This document shows, one piece after another, positions 37,868 to 46,562 of a stretch of 61,153 nucleotides of DNA. The stretch lies in contig JACZTO010000010.1 in NCBI GenBank assembly GCA_022573655.1, positions 1 to 61,153 of the forward strand. Reading direction: 5' to 3'. Under the pieces are notes generated by a model. The model saw only the letters and a program-made list of their open reading frames with translations. It did not search any database and had not been told where the DNA came from. The DNA is from Pseudomonadota bacterium. GTDB lineage: Bacteria > Pseudomonadota > Gammaproteobacteria > Steroidobacterales > Woeseiaceae. A program made the position numbers and the translations under genes. Within the stretch, counting starts at the first letter, position 1. Every line of letters starts with the position of its first letter.

Positions 37868-38965
37868 TTAGTCGACGACTTCGCTTGCCTCGCGGTTCAT
37901 AATCCCGCAGACCAGTTCATAAGGAATTGCATTCGCCCACGAGGCGACTTCTTCAACCGCCAGGCCATCGCCCCACAGCGTTGCAATGTCGCCTACCGCG
38001 TCGGTACCAGACGGCCCGAGATCGACCGCAATCATATCCATTGAGACCTTGCCAACTAGCGGCACCCGGCGACCATTGATCAGTACCGGTGTGCCATCGC
38101 GGAATTGCCGGGTATAGCCGTCACCGTAGCCAGCGGAAATAATTCCGAGCGTGGTTGGCGTTGCGTTTTCATATGTCCCTCGATAGCCAACACGAGCCCC
38201 TTTAGGCAGAGGCTTTACCGCGATCAGCCGAGCCTCGAATTGCATCACGGGCTGCAGACCAAGATCCAGCCCCGTCCTGTCTGCAAAAGGGGAAATGCCG
38301 AACAACGCGATGCCTGGCCGAATCCAGCATTCGCCGGCAAACCCCGGCTGCGGAACGGCCACCGACGGCCACCCCAGGATACCCGGCGAGTTGGCGATGC
38401 TGACAGCCCCACTGAATTTTTCGGCAATCGAGCGAAAGCACCGCAATTGTTCGTCGGTCGATGAATTCTCAAGTTCGTCTGCACTCGATAGATGCGTCAT
38501 CAAGCGGACCTCACTGACGCCAGCTATCGAATGGAGTCGCTGCAGAAGATCAGTGGCGTCCCGAGGCGCAAATCCGAGGCGATTCATACCGGTATCGAAC
38601 TTGAGCCAAACCGGTAGCGCTCCGCCTGAAATTGAGTCGAGTAACTCGATCTGCTCCGAACAATGTACGACCAATTCCAATTGCCACTGCATCGCAGCTC
38701 GCAATTCTTCGCTGTCCAGCGCGCCGGAGAGCAACACAATAGGCACTGTTATGCCGTTTTCGCGGAGACAGATTGCTTCGTGAATGCGGGCCACGGCGAA
38801 AGCATCGACATCGGGCAGATGCTGGGCAACGGCTACCATGCCATGGCCATAGGCATTCGCTTTGATAACGGCCATTACCCGGGACCCCGGGGCCAGCGAA
38901 CGAATGACATCAAGATTGTGTTTCAACGCACCGAGCCGGATGAGCGCTCGGGCACCAAAACTCAC
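37868..38965 (-). CDS. alr: Alanine racemase
   Basis: The 365-residue PLP enzyme makes D-alanine for peptidoglycan. The PLP lysine is K35 in VIKANAYGHG. The second catalytic base is the tyrosine in RVGYRGTYE near residue 258. KVSMDMIAVDLG lies near the C-terminal beta domain. It overlaps dnaB by 4 bases and is the last gene of the rpsF-to-alr unit. An 8-base inverted repeat (GTCGACTA...TAGTCGAC, 37845-37876) spans its stop and the gap to the convergent FHA gene. Confidence 0.97.
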   Translation of the reverse strand: MSFGARALIRLGALKHNLDVIRSLAPGSRVMAVIKANAYGHGMVAVAQHLPDVDAFAVARIHEAICLRENGITVPIVLLSGALDSEELRAAMQWQLELVVHCSEQIELLDSISGGALPVWLKFDTGMNRLGFAPRDATDLLQRLHSIAGVSEVRLMTHLSSADELENSSTDEQLRCFRSIAEKFSGAVSIANSPGILGWPSVAVPQPGFAGECWIRPGIALFGISPFADRTGLDLGLQPVMQFEARLIAVKPLPKGARVGYRGTYENATPTTLGIISAGYGDGYTRQFRDGTPVLINGRRVPLVGKVSMDMIAVDLGPSGTDAVGDIATLWGDGLAVEEVASWANAIPYELVCGIMNREASEVVD

Positions 38966-40359
38966 GGATAGCCCTCTTCCGCATAGCGATCGGGCACCCA
39001 GTTTTCGAACTTCGTGTAGCGCCCCACGAAAGTCAGCGGAAAATCACCTATGGGGCCGTTACGCTGCTTGGCAATCACGATGTCGGCCAGGCCCTTACGC
39101 GGCGTGTCCGGGTTAGTGACTTCTTCACGATAGATAAAAACAATCAAGTCCGCATCCTGCTCGATCGCACCGGATTCGCGCAGATCTGACATGACCGGTC
39201 GTTTGTCGGTACGCTGCTCAACGCTGCGATTGAGCTGCGACAGGGCGATAACGGGCACTTCGAGTTCTTTCGCCAGCGCTTTTAACGATCGCGAAATTTC
39301 CGATAGTTCGGTAGCGCGATTTTCTTTGCTGCCTTCGACCTGCATCAACTGCAGGTAGTCGATAATAATCAGACCGAGATTATGCTCGCGATGCAGTCGC
39401 CGCGCCCGCGCCCGAATATCGGTCGGCGACAGACTTGGTGAGTCGTCTATGAATATCGGCGCCTCCGACATCAACTGCACCGCCGTGTTGATACGCGACC
39501 AGTCCTCGTCCGGAAAGTTTCCGGTGCGCAGATGCGTTTGATCCACACGACCGAGCGAGGAAATCATGCGAAACGCCAGTTGTTGCGACGGCATTTCCAT
39601 CGAAAAAATCGCAGTAGGAACTTTGGCACCGATGGCTGCGTTCTCGGCAATATTGATAGCAAGAGTCGTCTTACCCATCGATGGTCGTCCAGCGATGATG
39701 ATCAGGTCGCCCTTCTGTAACCCGGCGGTCAACTTGTCAAATTCAGTATAGCCGGTGGAAATACCGGTAATGTCGCCCTCGGACTGGTGCAATAAATCGA
39801 TGCGATCAACAGCTTGCGGAAGAATTTGTTTAAGGGACTTGAACCCTGCTTTGCCACGCGCACCTTTTTCAGCAATCTGAAACACAAGGCGTTCTGCGTC
39901 GTCGAGGATCTGCGACGCCGTACGTCCTTCGGTTGTGAATGCGCTGCCGCTGATTTCGTTGCCGGCATTAATCAATGCTCGTAGCGTCGATTTTTCGCGG
40001 AGAATTTTCGCATAAGCACGAGCATTGGCCGCTCCCGCCGTCTCGTTGGCGAGCGTTGCAAGGTATTCAAGACCTCCGGCGTCGTCCAGTTCGTTGCGAT
40101 TGCCCAGATATTCGGAAACCGTGACCACATCGCAGGGGCTGCCAGCTTCGATAAGGTTGGCGATGGCCTCGAAGATGAGACGGTGATCCTTGCGATAGAA
40201 ATCCGCGCTGATGATGACATCAGCGACTTTGTCCCATGCTGCCGCGTCGAGCATGAGACCGCCGATCAGCGATTGTTCGGCTTCGATGGAGCTCGGCGGA
40301 ACTTTTAGGCGCTGCTCAGCACCCCCATCTGTCATCCCATCGTCCAGAGCTCGGACCAT
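38962..40359 (-). CDS. dnaB: Replicative DNA helicase DnaB
   Basis: The 465-residue hexameric helicase has an N-terminal domain starting near PPSSIEAEQSLIGGLMLD and a RecA-like C-terminal domain with Walker A AGRPSMGKTT near residue 220, FSMEMPSQQLAFRM, and LIIIDYLQLMQ. It unwinds DNA at the replication fork. No intein is present. It follows rplI by 77 bases and overlaps alr. Confidence 0.98.
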   Translation of the reverse strand: MVRALDDGMTDGGAEQRLKVPPSSIEAEQSLIGGLMLDAAAWDKVADVIISADFYRKDHRLIFEAIANLIEAGSPCDVVTVSEYLGNRNELDDAGGLEYLATLANETAGAANARAYAKILREKSTLRALINAGNEISGSAFTTEGRTASQILDDAERLVFQIAEKGARGKAGFKSLKQILPQAVDRIDLLHQSEGDITGISTGYTEFDKLTAGLQKGDLIIIAGRPSMGKTTLAINIAENAAIGAKVPTAIFSMEMPSQQLAFRMISSLGRVDQTHLRTGNFPDEDWSRINTAVQLMSEAPIFIDDSPSLSPTDIRARARRLHREHNLGLIIIDYLQLMQVEGSKENRATELSEISRSLKALAKELEVPVIALSQLNRSVEQRTDKRPVMSDLRESGAIEQDADLIVFIYREEVTNPDTPRKGLADIVIAKQRNGPIGDFPLTFVGRYTKFENWVPDRYAEEGYP

Positions 40360-40436
40360 CTAACGAATTCCTTTGCCAGAGATTATCCCTGCCACAAAGG
40401 TAACACAGCCGACTGACGTTCTCAGCCGGCGATTTT

Positions 40437-40886
40437 TCATTCGGCCGGTACGACGCGAACGAGAACTTCTACATTTACTTCGCTGTGCAGATGGATGCCA
40501 ATCGAGAACTCACCGAGTTCATGGATTGGGCCGTCTGGCATGCGAATTTCGCTGCGCTCGACGTCCACCTGAACGCCGGCGAAAGCTTCGGCTATGTCGG
40601 CTGGGCCAACCGAACCAAACAGCTTGTCTTCGCTACCAGCATTGGCCGCAATAACGAGCTCCATACCCTTGATAGTCGCGGCACGTGCCGTAGCCTTGCC
40701 CAGCTCTTCTGCTGCGGCGTTTTCCAGCTCGGCACGACGTGCTTCTATCTGTTTGATGTTCTCGTCTGTCGCCAATGCTGCTTTGCCCTTGGGCAATAGA
40801 TAGTTACGACCGTAGCCCGGCTTAACCTTGACCATGTCGCCAATGCCACCGAGATTCTCAACGCTTTCCAATAAAATAACGTTCAT
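40437..40886 (-). CDS. rplI: 50S ribosomal protein L9
   Basis: The 149-residue L9 shows MNVILLESVENLGGIGDMVKVK and GYGRNYLLPKGKA at the N-terminal rRNA-binding domain, a connecting helix, and the C-terminal domain ending in HSEVNVEVLVRVVPAE. Its position between the DUF2232 gene and dnaB is the common one in this group of bacteria. Confidence 0.98.
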   Translation of the reverse strand: MNVILLESVENLGGIGDMVKVKPGYGRNYLLPKGKAALATDENIKQIEARRAELENAAAEELGKATARAATIKGMELVIAANAGSEDKLFGSVGPADIAEAFAGVQVDVERSEIRMPDGPIHELGEFSIGIHLHSEVNVEVLVRVVPAE

Positions 40887-40897
40887 TTTTCAAACCC

Positions 40898-41776
40898 TTA
40901 CGCTTTCTTAACAAGCTGCCTTATTCCAAACCAGGCATCCAGATACCCAAAAACCGTCATCGCAATAGCGACGTACGAACTGAGCAGCGGTAGCACGTAC
41001 GCAGCTATTACCACAAATAACGGCAAGCCGCGCTCTGCGCGCAACCAGTGCACAAGTGCCACGGCCTGCAGCCAGAACATCGCGAGCAAAATGAAAGCGA
41101 TGTTCTGTAGCAATACCGAACTGGTGACGAAAGACAGCACCAGCAGCAGCACCAAAGTGGACGCGATAACGCGGCCAAAATTCAAATCTCGAATCCGGCC
41201 AAAAACGCCGGTTTTCTCAATCAATTGCCCGTACAGCAAATACCCCAACATAAAGATCAGGGTGTAAACCATCCAGCCTGACAACACCAGCATCACTGTA
41301 ACCTGGTTCGCGAAGTCCTCTGAATTGATATTCAGGATCTCGTTCGCACCAGCACCGCTCTGCTGCAACATGTCTGACCAAATCGCGAGCAACGGCTGCC
41401 AGAATGCCACGCTGTCGTCGATCATCAAACCCAGTCCAAGTGCGACTGAGGCCGCCAAAATCGCGGATGCCTGCATCGTCAGCGTAAAAGACTGCGTCTT
41501 TGCAAGCACCAACGCCAGCAAGAAAACGGGCAACCAGGTGCTCGCGACCAACACCGCTACCTGAACCAGTGGCACACCAAACAACAGCGACACCAGCAGC
41601 AGCATTCCGCCGGCCAGAGCCGCCTGAAACAAAGCCATCCGTGGTCCTTGCGCCAGCACCAGCAGTACCAACACGATGCTGCTGAGCGGCTGCAGCAACG
41701 GCAAGAGCATCGAAGCGCCGAGTGCCAATACGGCGTTCTTCGGGCTAGCCACCAGCCAGGCAGCTAATCCGCGCAC
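40898..41776 (-). CDS. DUF2232/YybS-like membrane protein
   Basis: The 292-residue hydrophobic protein has eight or nine predicted membrane helices. It resembles the DUF2232 family that is often placed between rpsR and rplI in gammaproteobacteria. No catalytic motif is visible. A role in membrane or translation physiology is possible but unproven. It starts 19 bases after rpsR and ends 11 bases before rplI. Confidence 0.75.
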   Translation of the reverse strand: MRGLAAWLVASPKNAVLALGASMLLPLLQPLSSIVLVLLVLAQGPRMALFQAALAGGMLLLVSLLFGVPLVQVAVLVASTWLPVFLLALVLAKTQSFTLTMQASAILAASVALGLGLMIDDSVAFWQPLLAIWSDMLQQSGAGANEILNINSEDFANQVTVMLVLSGWMVYTLIFMLGYLLYGQLIEKTGVFGRIRDLNFGRVIASTLVLLLVLSFVTSSVLLQNIAFILLAMFWLQAVALVHWLRAERGLPLFVVIAAYVLPLLSSYVAIAMTVFGYLDAWFGIRQLVKKA

Positions 41777-41795
41777 AATATTCCCCCCGTTCGGG

Positions 41796-42020
41796 CTAAT
41801 GCCGATCGGTATAAGGCAGCAATGCGAGAAAACGTGCCCGCTTCACTGCTGCTGCCAGCTGACGCTGGTAGTGAGACTTCGTGCCCGTGATTCGGCTCGG
41901 GACGATCTTACCTGTCTCCGTGATGTAAGCCTTCAGGAGGTTCAGATCCTTGTAATCGATCTCCTTGATTCCCTCAGCGGTGAAACGACAATACTTACGC
42001 CTGCGTGAATAACGACTCAT
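41796..42020 (-). CDS. rpsR: 30S ribosomal protein S18
   Basis: The 74-residue S18 has [12 protein letters not shown] at the N-terminus and [29 protein letters not shown] at positions about 43-71. It binds S6 on the 30S platform and lies 11 bases after rpsF. The single N-terminal cysteine residue is retained; this is not a full zinc-binding set. Confidence 0.97.
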   Translation of the reverse strand: MSRYSRRRKYCRFTAEGIKEIDYKDLNLLKAYITETGKIVPSRITGTKSHYQRQLAAAVKRARFLALLPYTDRH

Positions 42021-42031
42021 TGCAACTCTCC

Positions 42032-42706
42032 TCAGGCGCTCTTAGCGGCAGCTTCATCAGCTGCGTCTTCGCCACTATTTTCCTCTGCGGGTGCCTCTGC
42101 AGTCTCCTCAGCCGGTGCTGCCTCTGCAGTCTCCTCGGCCGGTGCTGCCTCTGCAGTCTCCTCAGCCGGTGCTGCCTCTGCAGTCTCCTCGGCCGGTGCT
42201 GCCTCTGCAGTCTCCTCGGCCGGTGCTGCCTCTGCAGTCTCCTCGGCCGGTGCTGCTTCTTCGGTAGCTTCTTCGCCGGCCTCTTCTACGCTCTCTTTTT
42301 CGGCCGCCTTGGACCGCATAGCTGCCTCTGCAACGGCCCTGGCTTCACGGCGTTGCTGAGCTTCCTTCTCCTTGGCCTTTTCCTCAGCCACGGCGATCGC
42401 CATCGGCGACGCCTCCGATACAGCTTCGTCACGCGCAAGAATGAGGTGACGCAGGACCGCGTCGTTAAACTTGAATGCGCTTTTGACTTCTTCGATAACC
42501 GCGAAATCACACTCAATGTTGAGAAGAGCATAATGCGCTTTGTGAATTTTGTTGATCGGATGCGCGAGTTGACGACGGCCCCAATCTTCGCTGCGGTGAA
42601 CAACACCGCCGGATTCGGTCACCATGCCCTGGTATTTCTCTACCATGGCAGGAACCTGTTCGCTCTGGTCCGGATGAACCAGAAACACTATTTCGTAATG
42701 CCTCAT
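42032..42706 (-). CDS. rpsF: 30S ribosomal protein S6 with long acidic repeat tail
   Basis: The 224-residue start at [13 protein letters not shown] was chosen. The first ~100 residues are a normal S6 domain ([24 protein letters not shown]). The remainder is an unusual extension: a charged helical part ([20 protein letters not shown]) followed by six or so copies of a nine-residue [13 protein letters not shown] unit and an acidic end. S6 is normally about 95-135 residues long. In E. coli the S6 tail receives glutamates post-translationally, so a genetically encoded Glu-rich tail is notable. The unit copies are nearly identical at DNA level. Confidence 0.96.
   Translation of the reverse strand: MRHYEIVFLVHPDQSEQVPAMVEKYQGMVTESGGVVHRSEDWGRRQLAHPINKIHKAHYALLNIECDFAVIEEVKSAFKFNDAVLRHLILARDEAVSEASPMAIAVAEEKAKEKEAQQRREARAVAEAAMRSKAAEKESVEEAGEEATEEAAPAEETAEAAPAEETAEAAPAEETAEAAPAEETAEAAPAEETAEAAPAEETAEAPAEENSGEDAADEAAAKSA
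42091..42256 (-). repeat. 27-bp tandem repeat inside rpsF
   Basis: About six near-identical 27-base units (core GGTGCTGCCTCTGCAGTCTC on the plus strand, with CTCA/CTCG the main variable site) encode the repeated PAEETAEAA tail of S6. The unit is a multiple of three, so copy-number change keeps the frame. The near-identity indicates recent expansion by slippage or recombination. Confidence 0.92.
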
Positions 42707-42723
42707 TAGTCTCCCCTTACGGA

Positions 42724-42754
42724 TTGCAGCTACCCGGCTCATCCGGTGTAGCAA
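42724..42754 (-). promoter_or_regulatory. Possible S6:S18 autoregulatory leader hairpin
   Basis: On the minus strand GCTAC and GTAGC pair around an inner CCGG...CCGG stem about 18-48 bases before the rpsF start. In several bacteria the S6-S18 dimer represses its own operon by binding a hairpin with conserved CCG bases in this place. The match is structural and not a full consensus check. A weaker hairpin (CCCGC/GCGGG) lies just upstream at 42763-42781. Confidence 0.4.
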
Positions 42755-42801
42755 GAGGTTAATCCCCGCCCTTTGAGCGGGAGGCGCATGCTACCGAAGC
42801 C

Positions 42802-43563
42802 TCAGGCTGGGCGCAAGGCCCTTTGACGTACTATTTCGTACAGGCAAACGCCGGTGGCGACTGAGACATTGAGGCTGGAAACGACTCCCGCCATTGGCAG
42901 GCTCACCAATGTGTCGCAACGGCTCGCAATGCGCTTGCTGAGGCCGGTGTGCTCACGCCCCATTACCAGCGCCACAGAACCCGTGAGATCGGCCTCGTGC
43001 AGGCTGGATTCGGCCTTGTCGCTGGTGCCAATCACACGAATCCCATACTCCGTGAGCCAAGCCAGCACGCGACCGATATTCGCTACAGGCGCAAATAACA
43101 GCTGTTCAGCCGCTCCCGCCGCTACCTTGCTGACTGTCGGTCCGAGGCCCGCTGCGCCGTGCCGTGGCACGATCACGGCGTCGACCCCGGCAGCATCGGC
43201 TGTGCGCATGCAGGCGCCCAGATTGTGCGGGTCCTGAATACCGTCAAGCACCAATAGAAGCAGCGGCTTGCCGGCTTGCAGCTGTTCTTCGACCATCGTG
43301 CGCAGTGCCGCCTCATCCAACAATGTGCTGCGGCGCACTTCTGCAACGATACCCTGATGGCGCGACTCACCGCTAATCTGTGTCAGGCGCCCCCGATTCG
43401 CCGGCTGAATTTCTATCCCTGCCTGGCTTGCCATCGAGATGGCCGCTGCCACTCGCGGGTTGGCCGTCTGGTACTCGGCATAGATGCGACGCACTTCGGC
43501 AGACCTCGATGCCAGCAATTCCTCAACTGCCCTTAGCCCTGTCACGTATTTCGCCTTGCTCAT
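42802..43563 (-). CDS. rlmB: 23S rRNA (guanosine-2'-O-)-methyltransferase RlmB
   Basis: The 253-residue SpoU-family enzyme makes Gm2251 in the 23S rRNA P-loop. The N-terminal substrate-binding domain is followed by the SPOUT knot with DGIQDPHNLGACMRTADAAG, VMGREHTGLSKRI and VSLPMAGVVSSLNVSVATG. It overlaps the end of rnr by 4 bases, the usual rnr-rlmB pairing. Confidence 0.97.
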   Translation of the reverse strand: MSKAKYVTGLRAVEELLASRSAEVRRIYAEYQTANPRVAAAISMASQAGIEIQPANRGRLTQISGESRHQGIVAEVRRSTLLDEAALRTMVEEQLQAGKPLLLLVLDGIQDPHNLGACMRTADAAGVDAVIVPRHGAAGLGPTVSKVAAGAAEQLLFAPVANIGRVLAWLTEYGIRVIGTSDKAESSLHEADLTGSVALVMGREHTGLSKRIASRCDTLVSLPMAGVVSSLNVSVATGVCLYEIVRQRALRPA

Positions 43564-45746
43564 CGACGTCTGCTCTCGACTGGCCGGAAATCAATCTTGC
43601 GCGTTTCCATGTCGACTCGCTGCACGCGCACCCGCATCTGCTGGCCAAGACCGTAAGAATGTCCGCTACGCTCACCTGTCAATCTTTGCGAACCCGCATC
43701 GTACTTGTAATAGTCGTTGGCGAGACTCGTGACGTGAACGAGCCCGTCGATCATCAGTTCCGTGATCTGCACGAAGACGCCGAAGTTCGTAACGCCGGTT
43801 ACCACTCCGTCGAACTCGTCACCGAGATGACCTTGCATGTACTGACACTTAAGCCACGCTTCAACATCGCGAGTCGCGTCTTCGGCGCGTTTCTCGTGCG
43901 CAGAGGACATGGCTCCCAGGCGTTCCATCTCCTTTGGCCCATAGACATACTTGCCGGGCTTACCACCACGAACAATATGCCGGATGGCACGGTGTACGAG
44001 GAGATCGGGATAACGACGAATGGGAGATGTGAAGTGCGCGTAGGATTCCAACGCGAGTCCGAAATGACCCACATTGGTCGGCGAGTATTCCGCGTGCGTC
44101 AGCGAGCGCAGCATTGCCATCGTGATAGCCGCACTGTCAGGGCGCCCTTTCACCTGTTCAATCAGTTTAGTGAAGTGGCGCGGCTCGACATGATCGGGAT
44201 GCGGCACCTTCAGTCCGAGCGAAATGAGATACAAGCGCAGATCATTGAATCGATCCGGGTCTGGCCTGGGGTGCACGCGATATAGTCCGGGAATACGCTG
44301 TTTTTTCAATAACTTAGCCGCCTCAACATTTGCTGCAATCATGCATTCCTCTATGAGACGATGGGCGTCGTTGCGCGGCACTACTTCTATGCGATCAATT
44401 TCGCCGTCCTTGTTAAGTTTGAATTTTGTTTGCGGAAGGTCGATTTCGATCGCACCGCGACGGCCGCGCGCTTTGGCAAACGCATGGTACAACGCGTGCA
44501 ATTCCCGAACCGAGTTCTGCTGTGCCTTGGGTACCGAGGATCTGGATTTGCCAGTGAGAAAATCGCTCACCTGACTGTAAGTCAGGCGTGCTTTCGAGCG
44601 CATGATTCCTTCATAGAATGTCGCGCGACTCACATTGCCTGTCCTGCTCACATGCATTTCGCAAACCAGGCAAAGTCGATCCACTTTCGGCTTGAGCGAG
44701 CATAAACCGTTAGACAAGACCTCCGGAAGCATCGGCACAACGCGATCGGGAAAATACACTGACGTGCCGCGAACGATTGCCTCTTTGTCCAGCGCCGAAC
44801 CGACCTGAACATAGTTAGCCACATCGGCGATGGCAACAAGCAGACGCCAGCCATCGTTGGATTTCTCGCAAAATACTGCGTCGTCGAAGTCACGCGCATC
44901 AGCGCCATCGATTGTTACAAGATCGATACCGCGCAAATCAGTGCGACCCTTGGCGGCATTGCTCGGTACCTTTTCCCCAAAACCTTCCACTTCTTTCGTG
45001 ACCGCGCCCGGCCACTTGAACGGAATGGCATGCGCGTGAATCGCGATGTCAGTCGCAATGCCTTTGTCATTTGGTGAACCGATTACCGTCGTAATTCGTC
45101 CGGTCGCCTGCTCGACGTGTGACGGATAGTCTAGAATTTGGGCGACGACCATTTCTCCGTGCTTTGCGTTTGCAGCTTCGCCTTTCGGAATGAGTATTCG
45201 GTGCGACAGTTTTGCGTTGTCGGGAATGACAATTCCTATACCGCGTTCACGAATGAATTGACCCGCAACCTCCCGCGTATTGCGCTCCAGGATGTCGACT
45301 AACTCACCCTCCGCCCTGCCCCGGCGATCCAGCCCTTTGATGCGCACCGCAACACGATCACCGTCGAACAATGACCGCATTTGTCTCGCCGACAAGTAAA
45401 TATCGTCCGGGTCGCCATCGTCACGAATAACGAACCCGAAGCCATCGCGATGACCCGTAACCTTGCCCGTCACCAGATCCAGTTTGGCCGTAAGGCAAAA
45501 CTCGCCGCGCCTGTTTTCGAGGATTTGCCCTGCCCTGACCATGCTCTGCAAGCGATCCACGAGCAGCGCGCGCATGCGCTGCCCCTTAAGGCTGAATGCC
45601 TTAAGAATTGGTTCTACTTTCAGTGGCTTGCCAACATTAGTTAGAAAGTCAATGAGATCATTCTGACTGGGAATCGGGTGCTTATAAGGCTTTTCCCTGG
45701 ACTTCTTTTGGGTTTTCTTATTGGTTTTATTCGGCTTGCGTGGCAA
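43560..45746 (-). CDS. rnr: Ribonuclease R
   Basis: The 728-residue 3'-5' exoribonuclease has an N-terminal HTH domain, two cold-shock domains, an RNB domain with catalytic aspartates in DGADARDFDDAVF, and a C-terminal S1 domain (GVVTGVTNFGVFVQITELM). I chose the TTG start (PRKPNKTNKKTQKK...) because GGAG lies 9 bases upstream; the longer frame to 45797 lacks an ATG-type signal with a ribosome-binding site. It is transcribed away from the tRNA-Leu gene. It degrades structured RNA. Confidence 0.95.
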   Translation of the reverse strand: MPRKPNKTNKKTQKKSREKPYKHPIPSQNDLIDFLTNVGKPLKVEPILKAFSLKGQRMRALLVDRLQSMVRAGQILENRRGEFCLTAKLDLVTGKVTGHRDGFGFVIRDDGDPDDIYLSARQMRSLFDGDRVAVRIKGLDRRGRAEGELVDILERNTREVAGQFIRERGIGIVIPDNAKLSHRILIPKGEAANAKHGEMVVAQILDYPSHVEQATGRITTVIGSPNDKGIATDIAIHAHAIPFKWPGAVTKEVEGFGEKVPSNAAKGRTDLRGIDLVTIDGADARDFDDAVFCEKSNDGWRLLVAIADVANYVQVGSALDKEAIVRGTSVYFPDRVVPMLPEVLSNGLCSLKPKVDRLCLVCEMHVSRTGNVSRATFYEGIMRSKARLTYSQVSDFLTGKSRSSVPKAQQNSVRELHALYHAFAKARGRRGAIEIDLPQTKFKLNKDGEIDRIEVVPRNDAHRLIEECMIAANVEAAKLLKKQRIPGLYRVHPRPDPDRFNDLRLYLISLGLKVPHPDHVEPRHFTKLIEQVKGRPDSAAITMAMLRSLTHAEYSPTNVGHFGLALESYAHFTSPIRRYPDLLVHRAIRHIVRGGKPGKYVYGPKEMERLGAMSSAHEKRAEDATRDVEAWLKCQYMQGHLGDEFDGVVTGVTNFGVFVQITELMIDGLVHVTSLANDYYKYDAGSQRLTGERSGHSYGLGQQMRVRVQRVDMETRKIDFRPVESRRR

Positions 45747-45783
45747 GTGACAAGTCTCCGTTGATTTGCATGGATGTATGGGA

Positions 45784-45813
45784 TTGACAGGCAGCAACTG
45801 CTTTGAGTACAGT
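45784..45813 (+). promoter_or_regulatory. Promoter of the tRNA-Leu gene
   Basis: A consensus TTGACA (45784-45789) is followed 18 bases later by TACAGT (45808-45813) and a G+C-rich GCGCC discriminator, the pattern of stable-RNA promoters. It lies about 43 bases before the tRNA. It overlaps the region upstream of the divergent rnr start. Confidence 0.6.
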
Positions 45814-45855
45814 GCGCCACCCCGGTGTACTGCAATTGTACGCGGTTCCGGACCT

Positions 45856-45942
45856 GCCCAGGTGGCGGAATTGGTAGACGCGCCAGCTTCAGGTGCTGGT
45901 CTACGTAAGTAGGTGGAGGTTCAAGTCCTCTTCTGGGCACCA
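45856..45942 (+). tRNA. tRNA-Leu (anticodon CAG)
   Basis: The 87-base gene has a 7-bp acceptor stem (GCCCAGG with TCTGGGC), anticodon stem CCAGC/GCTGG with loop TTCAGGT giving CAG, a long variable arm typical of class II tRNA-Leu, a T arm with GGTTCAAGTCC, and an encoded 3' CCA. The D arm has the usual GGTAGAC form. It reads CUG codons. Confidence 0.97.
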
Positions 45943-45953
45943 AACAACGCGAT

Positions 45954-45974
45954 GCCCCCACTCAGGGGGCTTTC
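45954..45974 (+). terminator. Terminator after tRNA-Leu
   Basis: GCCCCC and GGGGGC pair perfectly over 6 bp around a 5-base loop (ACTCA), followed by TTTC. It begins 12 bases after the tRNA and sits directly before the end of the convergent small-protein gene, so it could serve both directions. Confidence 0.65.
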
Positions 45975-45979
45975 GCGGC

Positions 45980-46345
45980 CTAACCGCTCATCTGGAATAT
46001 TTCGCCCTGTTCGAGTGAGCGTTCGCGATTCATCAAGATCCATTGGGCGTGTTCGCCGAGAGCAGCGTCGCCCAGCACATGCAGAATTCGGCGTTTTTCT
46101 TCGTCGTTATCGGTCGCGTCGATGCGTCGTCGGGCATTGCTGAATATTCGAAACATGAACTCGTATTGCTTGATCAATTCGGCATCCGCGATACTGAATC
46201 CATAGGATTGCCGTACACCGACGAGCAATAACATAATGCCCATCAGGACAACCATGGGATCTCGTAGCGCATCTTCCAGTTCCGCGCTCACCAAAATGAA
46301 GAGCGCAATAATGGCAAAACCTATCCAGAATGCCACTTGTGCCAT
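45980..46345 (-). CDS. Small protein with two membrane helices, function unknown
   Basis: The 121-residue protein has two hydrophobic helices at about residues 5-20 and 31-47. A conserved-looking helical part (ARRRIDATDNDEEKRRILHV, then LGDAALGEHAQWILMNRERS) forms the cytoplasmic tail. The layout of two N-terminal helices plus a tail with a W..L.RER motif recalls SLATT/2TM effector-like proteins, but the match is from memory and not strong. It converges on tRNA-Leu and has no visible partner gene for a defence system. Confidence 0.6.
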   Translation of the reverse strand: MAQVAFWIGFAIIALFILVSAELEDALRDPMVVLMGIMLLLVGVRQSYGFSIADAELIKQYEFMFRIFSNARRRIDATDNDEEKRRILHVLGDAALGEHAQWILMNRERSLEQGEIFQMSG

Positions 46346-46562
46346 GCGCTCGGTGTGACGAAAGCGCGATACTTATATTTCGAAGTCACGGGTTCGCTCG
46401 TTCTCAAGAGGATCTTGTGGCCTGATGATAATGGATTCGAGCCGAGGTTTCGCGGCACTTATTTTTGCAATAAGGAAATGTTTAACTATTGCAGCGTGAG
46501 AATGAACAGTCCGTTCGATATGTCGCTGACAATGACTGTTCCCGGCAAATAGTACCCGATTC

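Noticed and set aside
37845..37876. GTCGACTA/TAGTCGAC inverted repeat as a terminator between the FHA gene and alr
   Set aside because: Eight-base stem with a 16-base loop and no T-run; it overlaps the alr stop. Too weak to list as a terminator.
42091..42256. Tandem repeats that could suggest a CRISPR array
   Set aside because: The units are contiguous 27-bp copies without unique spacers and are in frame inside rpsF.
42005..42709. A 234-residue plus-strand frame with repeated Cys/Leu-rich CCLCSLLG units
   Set aside because: It is the exact antisense of rpsF and its 27-bp repeat array. The repeat is a by-product of the S6 tail coding, and there is no ribosome-binding site.
43380..44285. A 301-residue plus-strand frame over rlmB and rnr
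   Set aside because: It crosses two well-supported minus-strand genes and has no protein-like motif.
45747..45797. Longer N-terminus for RNase R
   Set aside because: The extra 17 residues have no ribosome-binding site and would extend into the tRNA promoter region, whereas a TTG with GGAG nine bases upstream fits the family start.
46337..46552. A 71-residue plus-strand frame in the gap before the TAT oxidoreductase
   Set aside because: No ribosome-binding site, no domain, and it overlaps the start of the convergent small 2TM gene. It was left as non-coding.
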